From: Carallia brachiata | Taxonomy: Eukaryota; Streptophyta; Magnoliopsida; Malpighiales; Rhizophoraceae | Assembly (NCBI GenBank): GCA_021464245.1 | Contig: JADCRB010000001.1 | Span: 8,055,084-8,119,083, forward strand | Direction: 5' to 3' | DNA: 64,000 nucleotides | Shown here: positions 63,930-64,000 of the stretch, in pieces | How the letters are laid out: every line of letters starts with the position of its first letter | Position numbering within the stretch: the stretch's first letter is position 1 | Made by a program: the position numbers and the translations under genes | The notes under the pieces: model-generated | Databases searched by the model: none | What the model was told of the DNA's origin: nothing | Seen by the model: only the letters and a program-made list of their open reading frames with translations

Positions 63930-64000
63930 ATGGCTGAGCCAAGGAAGTACATTACGCAAGAGGCACTTGGGAAGCACAACAAAGCTGGAGATCTATGGAT
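63930..64000 (+). CDS. SLD: delta-8 sphingolipid long-chain-base desaturase, N-terminus only
   Basis: The last 71 bases encode MAEPRKYITQEALGKH and then NKAGDLWI, cut by the window end. This matches the start of plant SLD1/SLD2, where an N-terminal cytochrome b5 domain (HNKxGDLWI... preceding the HPGG haem motif) is fused to a membrane desaturase with three His boxes. The enzyme inserts a delta-8 double bond in sphingolipid long-chain bases at the ER. Because only the b5 start is visible, another b5-fusion front-end desaturase is possible, but the N-terminal residues favour SLD. Confidence 0.75.
   Translation, partial: MAEPRKYITQEALGKHNKAGDLW

Overview
The window is nuclear DNA of a eudicot plant, probably woody. 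It is AT-rich, its introns are GT-AG, it has long AT-rich spacers full of short retroposons, MITE-like pieces and microsatellites, and every recognisable protein is a plant family member. No prokaryotic-style operons, CRISPR arrays, rRNA genes or complete tRNA genes were seen.

Layout, left to right. (1) 1-5208 (+): 3' two-thirds of a plastid UDP-glucose pyrophosphorylase gene (UGP3-like), about 13 exons visible. (2) 9938-12001 (-): intact, intronless U-box/ARM-repeat E3 ligase. A partial, decaying copy of its middle lies at 15.3-16.1 kb and is split by a 201-bp insertion flanked by an 8-bp target duplication. (3) 16-30 kb: spacer with SINE-like and GC-rich retroposons. (4) 30045-30479 (+): CC-type glutaredoxin, GRXC6/ROXY-like. 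(5) 30.6-38 kb: spacer with a possible 31-residue membrane microprotein and a 27-bp perfect hairpin. (6) 38465-40509 (-): mitochondrial-carrier-family ADP/ATP carrier (At5g56450 type). (7) 43260-46098 (+): alpha/beta hydrolase with a GHSKG nucleophile elbow. (8) 46625-48692 (-): UDP-sulfoquinovose synthase SQD1, with a leader intron. (9) 52495-57882: a Mutator-like element (MULE) holding a broken transposase gene (+) and a tail-to-tail GRF-type zinc-finger/membrane protein gene (-). It sits between two 220-bp direct repeats that differ at one base. (10) 59547-60601 (-): GC-rich retroposon with a perfect 17-bp target-site duplication. (11) 63930-end (+): first 24 codons of a delta-8 sphingolipid long-chain-base desaturase.

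How the genes relate. UGP3 and SQD1 catalyse successive plastid steps of sulfolipid (SQDG) head-group synthesis: glucose-1-P to UDP-glucose to UDP-sulfoquinovose. Here they lie about 41 kb apart. The GRXC6-like gene near SQD1 recalls Arabidopsis, where SQD1 (At4g33030) and a CC-type glutaredoxin (At4g33040) are neighbours, so part of this order is probably ancestral. The other genes have no obvious shared pathway.

Quality caution. Several otherwise well-conserved genes (carrier, hydrolase, SQD1, transposase, possibly one UGP3 junction) carry 1-2 bp indels. The protein similarity continues in another frame right after each one. This looks more like residual long-read assembly error, at least in part, than old pseudogenes, but sequence alone cannot decide.
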